Positions 38,766-50,850 of a stretch of 64,000 nucleotides of DNA are shown here, in pieces; position 1 is the stretch's first letter, and every line of letters begins with the position of its first letter. The stretch is from Moringa oleifera. Taxonomy: Eukaryota; Streptophyta; Magnoliopsida; Brassicales; Moringaceae. A model generated the notes under the pieces. The model worked only from the letters and a program-made list of their open reading frames with translations. It was not told the origin of the DNA and did no database searches. The position numbers and the translations under genes were made by a program. Location: the NCBI GenBank assembly GCA_021397835.1, contig JAJFZO010000049.1:9739001-9803000 (forward strand), written 5' to 3'.

Positions 38766-39299
38766 TGCTAAAACGTTTCTCTTCTCTCCTCTATCTTGTC
38801 GAGCATTATTTGCAAATCTCGAAAGTTTCAATAACATTTAGACTGTAACATTGTAAAATGAAAGTATTTGCATAAAAGATGGTTGATGTCATTGACATAA
38901 TATCTAATCGAGTTGGCTATTAGTTCTTTATTTGAGCTGGATCATTGGGCTTTCACTTTGAGTATCATTCACTAAATTATTTTTAAAATTATATATATAT
39001 ATATATTAAACAAATTATTCAATAACTTTTAAAAACTAATTCTTATTTTTAAAATGTGACAACACTTTTTATTTAAAAAAAATAGTATACCTAAGTTTTT
39101 TTTGTTCTTATTTTTTTAATTAATATATTTTTATGTGATGTTGAAAAACTAGCAATTCAAATTTACTCAGTAAAAAAGTTCAAAAGAAATAAGCTTTTTT
39201 ATTGTCATAATATAAAAAGTTATCTTTCTATTATTTTTCAAAAAATATTAAAACTATTTCACTTTTTTATTTTAGAAATTTTTTGATGGATTATAAATT
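38766..39299. other. AT-rich sequence, nothing recognised
   Basis: Moderately AT-rich sequence including a (TA)n run at 38987-39005 and several poly-T stretches. I see no reading frame, RNA gene or repeat partner inside the window. Confidence 0.5.
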
Positions 39300-39773
39300 A
39301 TATATATATATATAAGTGAATAAACCAGTTTTTCTTTTCCTTTTCTCTATGCCTCAATCAAATATTAAATTACTAATGCTTAACCACAATTCATATTTTA
39401 TGTCTCTTAAATTTTAAATTATATTTTTAAATAAATAAAAAATGCAAAAATTAGATTAAATTCATCATTATTTAAATGTAAATTTGTAAATTATTCTTGT
39501 AACTAATTTGATGAACATAAATATAAATTAATATTACTATTTATAATTTTTTAGTTTATTAAAAGAATATCATATTTATAAATTTTTATGTTTATTTTTT
39601 CATCTTAGGTGTCTTTTTTTTGTTGCATTTAATTGATAAATCTCTTATTTATTTTGATTGATGAAGTTATGTAATACATTAAGCTATAATATAAATAATA
39701 TAATATAATTTTTAATAAAATTTAACTTTATTTTCAAAAAATATTAATAAAAAATAAAAAATTATTTTTACAT

Positions 39774-39811
<38 letters not shown>

Positions 39812-40345
39812 GAGTAAACCTTTTTTTTTCCTTTTTCCTATGCCTCAATCAAATATTAGATTACTAATGATTAACTCATGACATAATTTGTATTTTTTGT
39901 TTCTTTAATTTTAGATTTTATTTTTGAAAAAAATAAAAAAATGATGTAAAAATTAGATTAAGTCCATTATTTTTTAAATGTAAATTTGAAAATTCTTGTA
40001 ACTATTTGATGAACATAAATATATACTATATTACTTTTTATAATTTTTTATTTTATTTATTAAAAATATATCACATTTATGTTGCATTAATTTCATTTAT
40101 AAATTTTTATGTTTTTTTTGCATCTTTCAGATTTTTTTATTTGGCACTTAATTGATGAATGTGTTGTTCATTTTTGATTGATGAAGTTATATAATGAATT
40201 AAGTTATAATGTAAATAATATAATATAATTATTTTTCTTAATAAAATCTAACTTTATTTTTTAAAATATATTAACAAAAACATAAAAATTATTTTTATAT
40301 TATAATTAATATAATACAAATTTAATTAAAAGGAGATAAAAATAT
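39300..40345. repeat. ~500-bp AT-rich tandem duplication
   Basis: TATGCCTCAATCAAATATTA occurs at 39348 and 39840, about 490 bp apart. The similarity continues through ATTAGATTAA, AATGTAAATTTG, TTGATGAACATAAATATA and TTGATTGATGAAGTTAT. Each copy begins with a (TA)n run (39298-39315; 39779-39808). The copies have diverged noticeably. No coding sequence. Confidence 0.88.
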
Positions 40346-40407
40346 TTTGAGCTACTTAGCGTGAAGATGTTTAGTTATATGGCGGAAACATTTTTAGCAT
40401 ACCAATA

Positions 40408-43400
40408 TCATCCAAACAAGTGACCAATAGAAATAATGTTTATTGGAACATTTGTTCTAGGAGAGTGAAAATTATCAAGAATTACAGAAACATGGAGGGT
40501 GAGATCCTCTGAGAGCACAAAAAGATTGGTTAAAAATTCCTCTGCATCTTCCAGTTTTGGGTAATGTAGCAATGATTTCTTTATGACTGTCCCAAAACCA
40601 AAAGCTTCATGCTTTTCAAGAATAACATCAGTTGATGCTATTTTTGAGTAATTGTATTGCCAAAGTAATTCCACAGCTCTGCAGGCTCCACTAGCTTTTC
40701 AAACGATAAAGGGAAGTAAGACATTTTACTTCCATCAATACTAGAAAAACTACCATAAATTATGCTTCTTTGCTTTAAGGAAAACGATATAGGAATATAC
40801 AAACAGACACAAGAGTTGCAGCTACTTGCTTCAGTTGTATCGTAAAACATCATTATGCATAATGCTATAAAAAATGGTGCCAATATTTCGATAATTTCGA
40901 TAGATAGTTTGTAAATTTAAAAGTTTCTCTTAAAAGGAAATTTAAAAGGTACTATTTCAGGTTTTAGAAATATTGAAATAGGGCCAAGATCAAAATCACC
41001 CATAAAATAATTAGCCCTTGTCAGACCATTATTAAATGTAAAAGGCATCTTCACAATAATTCTTTATGATGTTGCACTACTTAGAGTATATGTGAAACTT
41101 TGTGATCCTATATGTTACTCAAAGCATATTTTGATCCTCTAATATAATAAAATCAAGAAACAAATGAAAATAGTTCACTTCCAAAAATTTAGAAACATGA
41201 ATGGAAAGTGACATATTTTGTCATTAAAACTTAAAAAAATTGCTCCAATACATATGTTTAACATCCAAATGTGAACTAGACCATCATTCTGTAAACAAAC
41301 ATAATTGGCAGTACCGCATGAAAAGCAAAGGTCACTCAAACAAAGAAGAAAAATCCAATTCAAGATAAAGGTAACTTCACCATTGCTGTCAATAACATAG
41401 AAAAGTAAAGTTCAAAACATGATAGAAAGATTGAATTCTGAAAGGCATAAAGAAATTTAATTAAACTTGGAAAGATAATATATACCACAATACGAATGAG
41501 AGGTTTTGGTATATCAGGATGGTGAGGCAGTAACTTCACAGAATCTGGAATACAATGGTTGCCCTCTATGATCATTCCTTCACTGATGGCAACGAAACGT
41601 CGCTTATTTGTAATACCAACAATCGTTGCAATATATTTGCCACCTCACAATGTTAAAGCATAAATCATCAAAAGAGACACTAAACCAGCTTCCAATATCA
41701 TCACATCAAATAATAAGAATAAATAAAGGAAATTATCAATAATACTTCAATGAAAGGAAAATAACAATAATTAAAATTAGAAGTCCTAAGTTATAACATA
41801 GTAGGTAGCTAAAAATCCAACTAACTAATTATATCAAACATGTTTTAGTAGGCAAATCCATTGGTGTAGCCCATCTCTTAGACCATCAAAGTAAAACTAA
41901 GAGATAATAATTTCTCAACCATTTCTCTGGAAATACTACTAAGTTTATTATCGGATGCAAAGCATAAACCATTCTTTCTAGACAATCAAACACAATAAGT
42001 TAAAAACAAGTAACAAAACATGTGAAACCTTCAGGAAGTTAAAGGAAGGATGTGAAAGTTTTTAGGTAAAATCTCCTTAAAAGAAAAAAGAAAATAACAA
42101 GAAATGCAGTAAGATAAACCTGCTTAGCTTCAAGTGTACAACTATAAACAATGTATGGTTACATATGCAGCAATATGCATACCATAATTAGTCAAACTAA
42201 TTATATCACTTGTGGCAACATCGAGGTGATTAACGGTAAATAGTCATGGTTTGGGTATTCCTGGATTTCTTTTTATCTTAATTTGCAAAAAAAAAAAAAA
42301 AAGGATATCAAAAAATCATTGAATGTAAATATCTTCACATTGGTCGTGGCTTCCTTTTCATTTTAGTCAAGTAAATTGATAAGTAGGAAATTTATAATCA
42401 TTTAATGTTAACATACCCATCTCTTCAAATAATCATCAAATAAACTTAAAAAACATCTAAACTCTTTTTCACCATATGAGTAGATATATTTGCCATAATA
42501 TGATAGTATTGGTGACTCTAAAATGTCAAACAAGGATATAACCTTTAAAAGTTACTAAAAATCTACAACAGGTCACAACAAACTCTTTTGACTTGCTCAA
42601 AGCAAGATCTACCTTTGGGAGGCAGTCTCTTTGAGAGACGGTTGCCATTGAAATAAATAAGATCCCTTACAGGGTCAACTCAAGTCTGCATATCATCACA
42701 GCAAAGAAAGCATATAAACTCAAGAATTATATGTCTCCTACTCAAAGAAGAAGTAAGTAAGATATAATAGAAAAAAAACCATCTCTAATAAAACAAAGGA
42801 CAACAATTTGCCAAGAGAACTAGGGGCTAACCTGGGGAGTGTTGCATACAGAGCCATTAACAATAAACTTGCCATAAAAAATAAGCTCTTCCCTACTTCT
42901 TAATGCCACTAATAATACCATAATTATATAATTATAAGACCTCACAGACCATTACTACAAGAAACCATTAACAAAAACTCAATATAAACTTCTCTACAGG
43001 CATAACAAGTAATAATGCAAATTGGATGACGAATACACATAAATATTAGATGAACATATAGAATTATGAGGGTAAACAGAGTTGTAGAGCGCATTACCTC
43101 CAACAGTAACTAGGACCTTACTGAGGTGCTGGGGACACTCTTTGAAGTTCTTATTATAAAACATTTGTGCTGCCTTGGATAGCTTTAGCTCTGCAGATGC
43201 AGGCTTCATTTTCTTCATTTTCTCCTTCTTCTTTGTATTTACCCACTTGGCATCAGTAAACTTGTGGACAAGATGCGCAGAAGGGTGGGCTTTAAGCTTG
43301 AGGTTGCCATCCTAACCACACAATCCAGGAAATGAAAAGCTGTTGCCCATCACTAGCACCATTAATAAAAGCCACCTCTTCTCCTTGTTATTTTACATTC

Positions 43401-45827
43401 TTTAATCCTTTCAGTTTTTTGGGTCTAAATTTCAATGGTGCAAATGAGATGTCGAATTGTAGCGGAGGAGAAAAAGAAGAGACAGAACATCTAACGAAAG
43501 TGAGAGTGCTGGTAAGATAGAAGAATGGAGAGAGAGTAAGTGTTTTGCTCCTAAAAAGTCAAGAAGAGAATTATAATGTAACTGCAGCAATGAATGCCAA
43601 GCTTAGAAATTATTTCTTTTTGTTATGGATAGGAAAAATGAAGGAGGGGATTCGTTGAGGTTTTTGGTCTTTGTTTCTTTCTAAAATAGTCATTCTTGCT
43701 CTAGTTTTATGAAGTAAGAGCAGTAACTTTTGTGACCTGGCCTAGATAATTGAATGAGGAGTAAATCAATCCATTGGCCACTTAAATAGAAAAGGAATTG
43801 GTTGAATTTGGGCTTAACTTTGGCAAGTAAAACTTCTTATAATAAACTCAAAATAGTATCCAACCTCAGCCTCAAGAAAAGAATATCTATAGGCAAGCCA
43901 CTTCTCTATGTTCTCATTTTATAGATTGAAAAGTGAATTTAAAATCTTTAACACAAAAACAGTACCTATCACATGTTCATGCATAAAACTAACTACATGA
44001 GAATCAAATCAAAAGCACAAGGCAAGACAAGATTGATTCAAAAATGGGATAGACACAGTTTAAAGATTGATTCACATAATGGGATAGACTCAAAAAGTAA
44101 ATGCATAACAGATCATTCAATTGAAAATAAATGCATTATAGATCATTTGACCATTCAACCAGACCATAATTAGTCCGTCACTTTCTAAAAGATGATGAAG
44201 TCCCTAAAGACTTTTAATATTTTCTATAAAACTTTCTTGTCTTTGTTACACTTACCAATCCCAACACTTCGAAATTAGTCAATCACTTTCGAGGAGATAC
44301 AAAATTGCAGAAAACTTTCAAATTTTCAATAAAACTTAAGTCTGTCAGTTTCAACCTTTCCAGTGGCCATAATTTCAACACTATAATGCATGGTATCCAT
44401 TTTTGTTTCCTTCAGAAAAAAATATTGTTTGCAGATTATTTCCAAACTAGCATGCTATGCATTCTATAGGATTAACATTATACCATAATCAAGGCTATCT
44501 ACGATTCAAGTAAGGAAACAATCCAAAGCAATAGAGTTAAAATAGTTTAGGCAGAAGATACAAACCTTGTTTTCAAATAAACATTAAAAACCAAGACAGT
44601 GATGACATTAATACACAACCTCAAATTAATAACTTTCCTAAAACCATCAACTACAATTAAACATGCACATCTATGAGAAGGGATTTGAACTTTTATGGCA
44701 TGCTCACCTCTTTACATTACCTCATCCTCACTAAATTGGCTGACACAACTTGTTCTCTTAAAGAATTCTCTTCCCACAGCATATTCCATGAGAAGTTTAA
44801 ATTGCTGATAAAATGGATTAAGAGGCTTCATAAAGTTTATCAAAGTGAATTGAAGTCATAAGAACACTGTGTGTGGTGTCTAGGGCAGACATGCATGTAT
44901 CCTATATCTAACGCTAGATTCAGCCATCAATGACAAAAACTTGCAAACTTCTACAAGGAGGTAAATAGACATAAAAATCTCCATAACAAGGACTGCATAA
45001 AATAGAACAGTGAGAAGCATGTCGTTGCTGGAAGTCCCCACATTTCCTACCTCTCCTTCCAACTTCATATTCTCATTAAAGGATTTGCATACAACATACA
45101 ATAAGTTTTCATTCTATGACCAAACTGATTATTGGTGAGACTTTTTTGAGACAACGTATACATAGCATATGCAAGGCTACACAAGAATCATGGCAACTTA
45201 GATTATAGACGAATACAAAGCAACGACTCACCTAGTATTTACCATAGTCATCATATTATTCACCAGTGGAAGTTTACAGTGTCAAATGAAGCACTAACAT
45301 AGTCTTATGGACTTCAAAAAAGGGAAAAGAAAAAAAGAAGAAAAAAAAGCAGTTTACGAGCTTGATACTGATTTTAGGCATGTATACTTATATCTAACAT
45401 GTTTAGTACATGACAACATCATATACTAAATCTGGCTTTGTACCTTAAAAGAGCCATGCATAGATGTAATGAGTAAAATAAAAACTCCATCATTTAGTTT
45501 ATTAAAACTTCATTATCAGTTTATTTTAGAAGGCTAAAGTTGATTAATAGCTCTATTTTTTTTTAATCAAATAGAAGATGAAACTTTGTAAGTGGTATAT
45601 CTAATTTAAAATTCATGCAACATGTCAAAAGGTTTCTAGGACAATGGTGTAACAGTTTAGCTTTCATTTTACATTTCTTTTTACCTCTGCATGAAGACCT
45701 TTCTTTTCATAAAAGGCTTTAAGAGCAATGCTACACCTGATTCCCCTCTCACTGAAGTGGTCTATAATTGCTGAAGTAGAAGGTGCTAGAACATATGGTT
45801 CAGCATCTTGAAAATCATGCAACCTAA
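40408..45827 (-). CDS. Unidentified multi-exon gene; four phase-consistent exons plus a 3' part
   Basis: Not recognised. Four minus-strand blocks join with GT...AG borders in continuous phase: 45685-45827 (EPYVLAPSTSAIIDHFSERG then IALKAFYEKKGLHAE), 43098-43311 (DGNLKLKAHPSAHLVHKFTD, a Lys-rich TKKKEKMKKMK stretch, LSKAAQMFYNKNFKECPQHL), 42613-42678 (DPVRDLIYFNGNRLSKRLPP) and 41486-41643 (KYIATIVGITNKRRFVAISE then GNHCIPDSVKLLPHHPDIPK). Together they give about 191 residues without a stop. Downstream, 40650-40880 and 40408-40674 look coding (SKMSYFPLSFEKLVEPAELW; KIASTDVILEKHEAFGFG ... LTLHVSVILDNFHSPR, ending at TGA 40408) but lie in different frames without an obvious intron between, so there is a frameshift or an unseen splice. 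The 5' end above 45827 was not found. It may be a real gene, or a gene just beginning to decay. The 2.4-kb first intron holds a SnRK2 exon remnant. Confidence 0.45.
44721..44804 (-). pseudogene. Isolated SnRK2-type kinase exon
   Basis: The minus strand reads 28 codons between an AG acceptor and a GTAATG donor, including LLMEYAVGREFFKR and QFSEDE. This corresponds to the SnRK2 exon with consensus VMEYASGGELFERIC...RFSEDE (start of the kinase C-lobe). The downstream intron start, GTAATGTAAAGAGGTGAGCAT minus its last base, is shared with the SnRK2 pseudogene exon at 59777-59878, so the two are copies of one gene. The glycine pair of GGELFE is changed to GRE. No other SnRK2 exon was found near it. 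It sits inside an intron of the unidentified gene, in the same orientation. Confidence 0.75.
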
Positions 45828-47177
45828 CTAAAGAAATAAAAATTTAAATAAATACAGAACCATATTTTATGTTTTTTGACTCTCAAAGAAAAAAATTGAA
45901 AAAAGGAGTAAATGACCATTATAAATGCAAGCAGACAGCCACTGTTGTTGCTGTATCATCAACCATCTTGCTAAAAAACAGCCAGCTAATTATGAAAATT
46001 TATAAGTGTGACAAGAGTGACTACATAGATAAACATTGTCAAGCATTACTATTTGCAAAGGAATAGAGTATGGTGGTAAGGTTCCTAAAGAGAGGAACAG
46101 AGTGACAACCGGAGATTCCATAAAAGAGAAACTAAAGACTCTTGCTTTGAGATTCCTAGCTAGAGGAAACAAAGATTGCAACTAATTCCACATGAAACAT
46201 GCACTACTATTTGCTTAAACAAATGCAATCTCAGTAAACTATATCAACTGAAATCTGTGGTACTGGTTAATTGAAGAGGATTTCATGTGAAACGCATATC
46301 AATTCGAATGATTTTGACTTTATCATAAAAGATAATTTTTTGTCCTATAATCTTCTACCAAATGCACGAAATCATCATATCAGTATTTCATAGTAGCTCA
46401 TTTGTGTTTATACTCTGATTATATATGTAACTTTCCTAGATTAAAAATCAGTTATACATTAAACTAGTAAAATCAACTATTCATCTACTTATATGACTAA
46501 ACAACATAGAACAATAAAATCTAATCCTATTTTTTTCCTCTTTGAACTCTATAATCAAAAAAAGTTCAATTTTAAACCAATAAAAAAAATAGAGTTACCT
46601 CCAGCTAGAGTAGAGAAACTAATGTCATATTCCAAAAAGAAGAGGATAGTGGACATACTTTATGAATGTTTGGACAAGTGCATTTCTAGGTTTATTATGA
46701 CAGAAGCACACGAAATCCACTAGAGTGGAACTAATGCTGCATATTCCTTAGAATCCTTGGCATCTAGAGCTTTTCGAGGGAATAATGTACTCTACATCAA
46801 ACACTTTCTCTCCAACTAGAGTAGAAAAACTAATGCAGTATTCTAAAAAGAAAAGAATAGTGGATGTACCTTTACGGATGTTTGGACAATTTGAATACGT
46901 GGGTTTGACATGACAGAAGCACACAAATTCCTTTGGAGTAAGCATTAAGACAACATAAGATAGTAATATAAGATGAAACAATCAAAAAAGAAAAAAAAAA
47001 GACATATATTAAAATAGAAAGCAAATAATAATTACAAACATAACTAACACATTTTATGAATCTTCTAGCCGAGGGCACAACTTAATTCAAACAGATTATA
47101 AAATGGTTGCATGATAATGAAATCTTAATGAGTATGACAAGGAATATACATATGAGGGCACAACCAGTAAAGTATAC
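45828..47177. other. Region between gene fragments; one tandem duplication, otherwise nothing recognised
   Basis: Apart from the duplication listed at 46597-46930 I see only short unsupported frames. It may contain intron or 5' sequence of the unidentified minus-strand gene, or intron sequence of the acetyl-CoA carboxylase fragment. Confidence 0.4.
46597..46930. repeat. ~209-bp tandem duplication
   Basis: The segment with CTAGAGTAGAGAAACTAATG, AAAAAGAAGAGGATAGTGGA, ATGTTTGGACAA and ATGACAGAAGCACACGAAAT (46604-46714) is repeated at 46814-46927 as CTAGAGTAGAAAAACTAATG and so on. The copies are about 85 per cent alike by eye. A plus-strand frame reads RVEKLMSYSKKKRIVDILYE in copy 1 and the same start in copy 2, but no family is recognised. 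Confidence 0.85.
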
Positions 47178-47353
47178 CTGCGAACGAGGATTAAGCTCTA
47201 GAAAATAGTATTCGACAGCGTCCATTTTGTAAAGATACTCAACAGTACCTACGCTAACATAATCAATACATTTAGCTAACCTTCTATCTACTTACTTGAG
47301 TTTCTTGATAGTTTTAAGAGGAGCCACAGTAATTGGACCTCCTCAATAATCTA
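47178..47353 (-). pseudogene. Acetyl-CoA carboxylase (homomeric, biotin carboxylase domain) exon fragment
   Basis: The minus strand reads GPITVAPLKTIKKLK, stop, [20 protein letters not shown] and [12 protein letters not shown], followed by a GT donor. This matches the biotin carboxylase domain of plant homomeric acetyl-CoA carboxylase, where the consensus is GPITVAPLETVKKLEQAARR ... AATVEYLY ... [16 protein letters not shown], the exon border being at the same residue. ELNPR is part of the metal/ATP-binding region. Damage is plain: a TAA within the KLEQAARR segment, a one-base loss just before GPIT (IIEE out of frame) and L-to-S in NPRLQ. No other exon of this large (>2,200-residue) gene is in the window. 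Satellite B-related DNA begins about 90 bp beyond its 5' end. Confidence 0.85.
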
Positions 47354-47444
47354 TACCATATATATTAAAAGGCAAGGATCTCATAATAAAAAACTCCTAA
47401 AAGATAAATGCTATTATGCTCTCTTTATTAATGAGAAGGTGGGA

Positions 47445-47826
47445 TGTAACATGACTTATATAAAAAGAATGTTAAAACAAGAAAAACTTTAGACAAAATA
47501 ACTAAAATTAAATTTAGTATCAAGAAATAGAATTAACCTTCTAGTTCCTCCTTTCAATATTGCAATCACAATTATGCAAACTCAACATTTTCATAATGAT
47601 CATAAGAATAGCTGAACCTTTAGATTTTGACTCTAATTAAAAAATGCAATACATATTTAAATAGCTACTCCGCAAAAATCAGTACTGCTACTGCTACTCA
47701 ATCTAAACTACTATTGCTATACTGGCATACTGTTGTTGCTACTATTATATTGCCATATTACTATACTACTATAGTTATACTACTATTACTACATGACCAT
47801 ACTATTAAAAACTATATAGGATAATA
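47445..47826. repeat. Diverged satellite B relic 1
   Basis: The order of segments matches the second half of a B monomer: GGGATGTAACATGACTT, AAAATTAAATTTAGTATCAA, GAATTAACCTTCTAGTTCC, CACAATTATGCAAACT, TAGCTGAACCTTTAGATTTT, GACTCTAATTAAAAAATGCA, then a CTA/CTG-rich block with CTCAATCTAAACTACTATTG. It is much more diverged than any copy in 23456-32362, so it is an old dispersed copy. The ycf20-like exon itself is absent. Confidence 0.85.
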
Positions 47827-48059
47827 AAATTACTTAACATATATACATATGACATTAGTGAAGAACTAATAGATTTTATTACCATCAAATCATTTTGTTG
47901 CCTTGAGTCACTCAATGAGATGCTTCAAAAAAGAATGCTAAGGAGAAAAGAAAAAGAGAAAAAGTTAGTGTTCTCTCACACTGCAACAACACAAAACTTT
48001 CAAATTTTAGTATTTTTCCAGGAATGAAATATATTTAACAAAGAACTAAGATCGAAACC

Positions 48060-48490
48060 AAAACACAACCATGGAATTAAATTAATCAAGAAATAGAATC
48101 AAACTTCTTGTGCCTCTTTTCGATACTACAATCATGGCTATGCAAAGTTGCATAATAGCTGAACCCCTAAAACCCAGTGCTAATTAAAAAATATGATAAA
48201 GATGTAAACTGCTACTTCATTTAAGCTGCTACTCAATCTAAACTGCTGTTGCTATATTACTACTGCTATACTACCATACTGCTGTACTTCTACTGTACAC
48301 TACCATATTACTATACTGCTATTATACTGCTACTACTATATCGCTATATTACTGCTAAACTAGTATACTGCTATACTGTTATGCTAGTATGCTCCTATAA
48401 CTACTACTATATTATTGCTGTTATATTGCTTTTGCTATACTATTATTGCTATTACTACACTGCTAACATAGCGCCAAGCAAACTAAGACC
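48060..48490. repeat. Diverged satellite B relic 2
   Basis: A second old copy about 600 bp after the first: TCAAGAAATAGAATCAAACT, CGATACTACAATCATGGCTA, GCTGAACCCCTAAAACCCA, CTAATTAAAAAATATGAT, then an expanded CTA/CTG-rich block (48230-48460). The 47827-48059 stretch between the relics has no partner that I can see. Confidence 0.85.
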
Positions 48491-50850
48491 AATTTCTACT
48501 GCATGTATAAACTAATTGACAATTCAAAAAACCCTTACTATTTAAATACTCCCCCAACGATCACATTTTGAAAACATGCATTAAGCATGCCTAATTTTCT
48601 CATCCAAAATAAAAATAATAATTTATTAATTAATTTAATTATTATTTTTAAAATTAAAAATAATAATATTTAAAATATTTAAAAATATAAAAAAACTTAA
48701 AACTTAAAAGGTATTTAAAAACAAAAAAATTCATTAAAAAATTTGAATATTAAAAACACAAGTGAAAATTACAAAGCTAGAAATATATTTTAAAATAATA
48801 TGATCATTATAATTTAATAATTAATTCATATTAAATGATTTTAAAATTAAGTTAACCTTTCATTGTATTTTGTATTAGTAAATGCTTTTTTATTATTTTT
48901 ATTTCAAGATAATAATATCATTTCATTAATTGAAATAGATTTGAACAAACTAATTAAATAAAAAATAAATATTAATATAAAAGCTAAAATTCAAACTTTC
49001 TATTAAAAGAAATAAATACTAGTATAGAAGCAAACATAATATTGAAAAGCAAATTTGCATGTGACATAATAAGTTATATAACTTTAATAATTATCTTGAA
49101 GAGATGAGATTTAAAAAGTTTGAAGTAAAAAATTCATAAGATGAGTTTACAGATTTTGATGTTTAAGTTAGACGATTGTTATTAAATATAGTTAATAATT
49201 AAAATAATAGATAGTTGTCTTTTTATAAGATTGAAATTTTGACTTCTCTTTATTAAATGTTATCATCTCATTTAAAGAAAGATCATATAATGACAAAGAT
49301 TAAAAAGATAGCAGAAAAATGAATCACATTAACAATTGACCGAAAGATCGGAATGTTAGATTAAAAGAAATGAAACAATAACAATGTTAATCATGAAATT
49401 ATTGTTTTTGAAAGAAAATCCAAGAGAGTTGCTAGAACTTAACGATAAATAAATTTTAACTAGATGATGAATACTTAGGATTAGCACTTAGAAAATTCAT
49501 CCCAAATTAAACTAGAGGCATTATAGAAAAATCATCCAGAATTAAATAATCTACATGTTAGAAAAATAAAATAATTGGGAATTACATTATATCCAAGCAA
49601 GTAGTTTTGGTCAAGGTTACTTCTAGGTAACTTTTCCATTGGCTTCTTGCCTTTAAATTCGCATTATCTAACCAAATTTATCCATACGCCCTTTACCAGG
49701 TCTTAATTCTTTCTTTTCTTTCTTTTTTTTTTTTTGTTTTTTATATCATCTATGCTCTAGAAATGAAACCATGGAAATTTAAATTTTTAGAATGGTAAAA
49801 TCATAAATAAATTAACCTACAAAAGCTATCTATTTAAAGAAAAAAAAAACAACTTCGTACCATCAAGATGTGAACAAGCAAAATGATAAATACGCTTGGG
49901 TTTCTTTTTTTCTAGGCAATCAAACAATGTGCTTGCTAAGATAACACAAATCTCATGCCATGAAAAATAAACTATAAAAGATTAGGAAGAAAGAGACCGT
50001 GAGTAAAAGCAAATAGAGACATAATTTACACAAAAAAGATAGAGTCAAAATCCAAACTAAACAAAAAACACAAATGCATGTTAGTTAATAGCATAAGAAC
50101 AAAAAAGTTGAACAGTTAGTGAACAACACATTAAATTCTCTTTGGTTATGGGGAACATTTGACAGTCTTCATTATTCGATTTTTCCTTTTTATTCTTCTC
50201 AATTTCACTCATTTAAGTTTTGCTATCAAACAAACCATCAATGAAATGGAGCAAAAAAGAAACAAAAAAATAGCAATGAATTGCGGTAAAGGATCATAGA
50301 AGATATAGAGGTAGCTATAGATAAAGAAAGAAAGTCACTATTCTTAGGTAAGTCTTTCTTCTTTATTCTTTTTGGGATAAAGAGAGTTGAAAGAGAATTC
50401 TAGGGCTTTGGGGTTTTTGACCTTTTGTTTAAGGAGAGAAAAAGTAAGTCCTCATTTACATTTTATCCTTAAGACACCAAATTTACAAGGAAAGAAGGTA
50501 AGGAGAGGAAAGCCTATCCATGTATGTGTTTGTCAAGTGGGCTCCAGCCTATTCTTTTTTTTTTTTTTGTGCCTAATATTTAAGATGTTTTATTTTGTAA
50601 TCCAAAATGGTACAAGATTTAAGTATACATAGCTAAATTTTCAAATATGTAGAGCAATAATAGATGAAATATAGAATTCAATGTGATTCAGGAAAGTAAT
50701 TTATTAAGCATAGTAAAATTTATTGTTTTGTGCTCATTACAAAACTTAAGATTGGTTATTCTTCATTCACAAAACCAATTTAACTACTTATAAATTTTTA
50801 TTTTTGTATTAGTCATTAAAAGACCATAGAATTCGATTATAATTTTGTGA
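48491..50850. other. AT-rich intergenic sequence, no gene recognised
   Basis: AT-rich DNA with poly-A and poly-T runs, a T/C-rich tract at about 49708-49745 and a poly-T run near 50555. A plus-strand frame at 50387-50632 (about 80 codons) includes a poly-Phe run from the poly-T tract and matches no family I know, so I do not call it. Confidence 0.5.

Noticed and set aside
46493..46723. Plus-strand frame with RVEKLMSYSKKKRIVDILYE
   Set aside because: Half of it repeats in the next 209-bp copy in a broken frame, and no family is recognised; treated as a duplication only.
50387..50632. Open frame of about 81 codons ending in a poly-Phe and hydrophobic stretch
   Set aside because: The poly-Phe comes from a poly-T tract, no family is recognised and there are no splice or homology signals.
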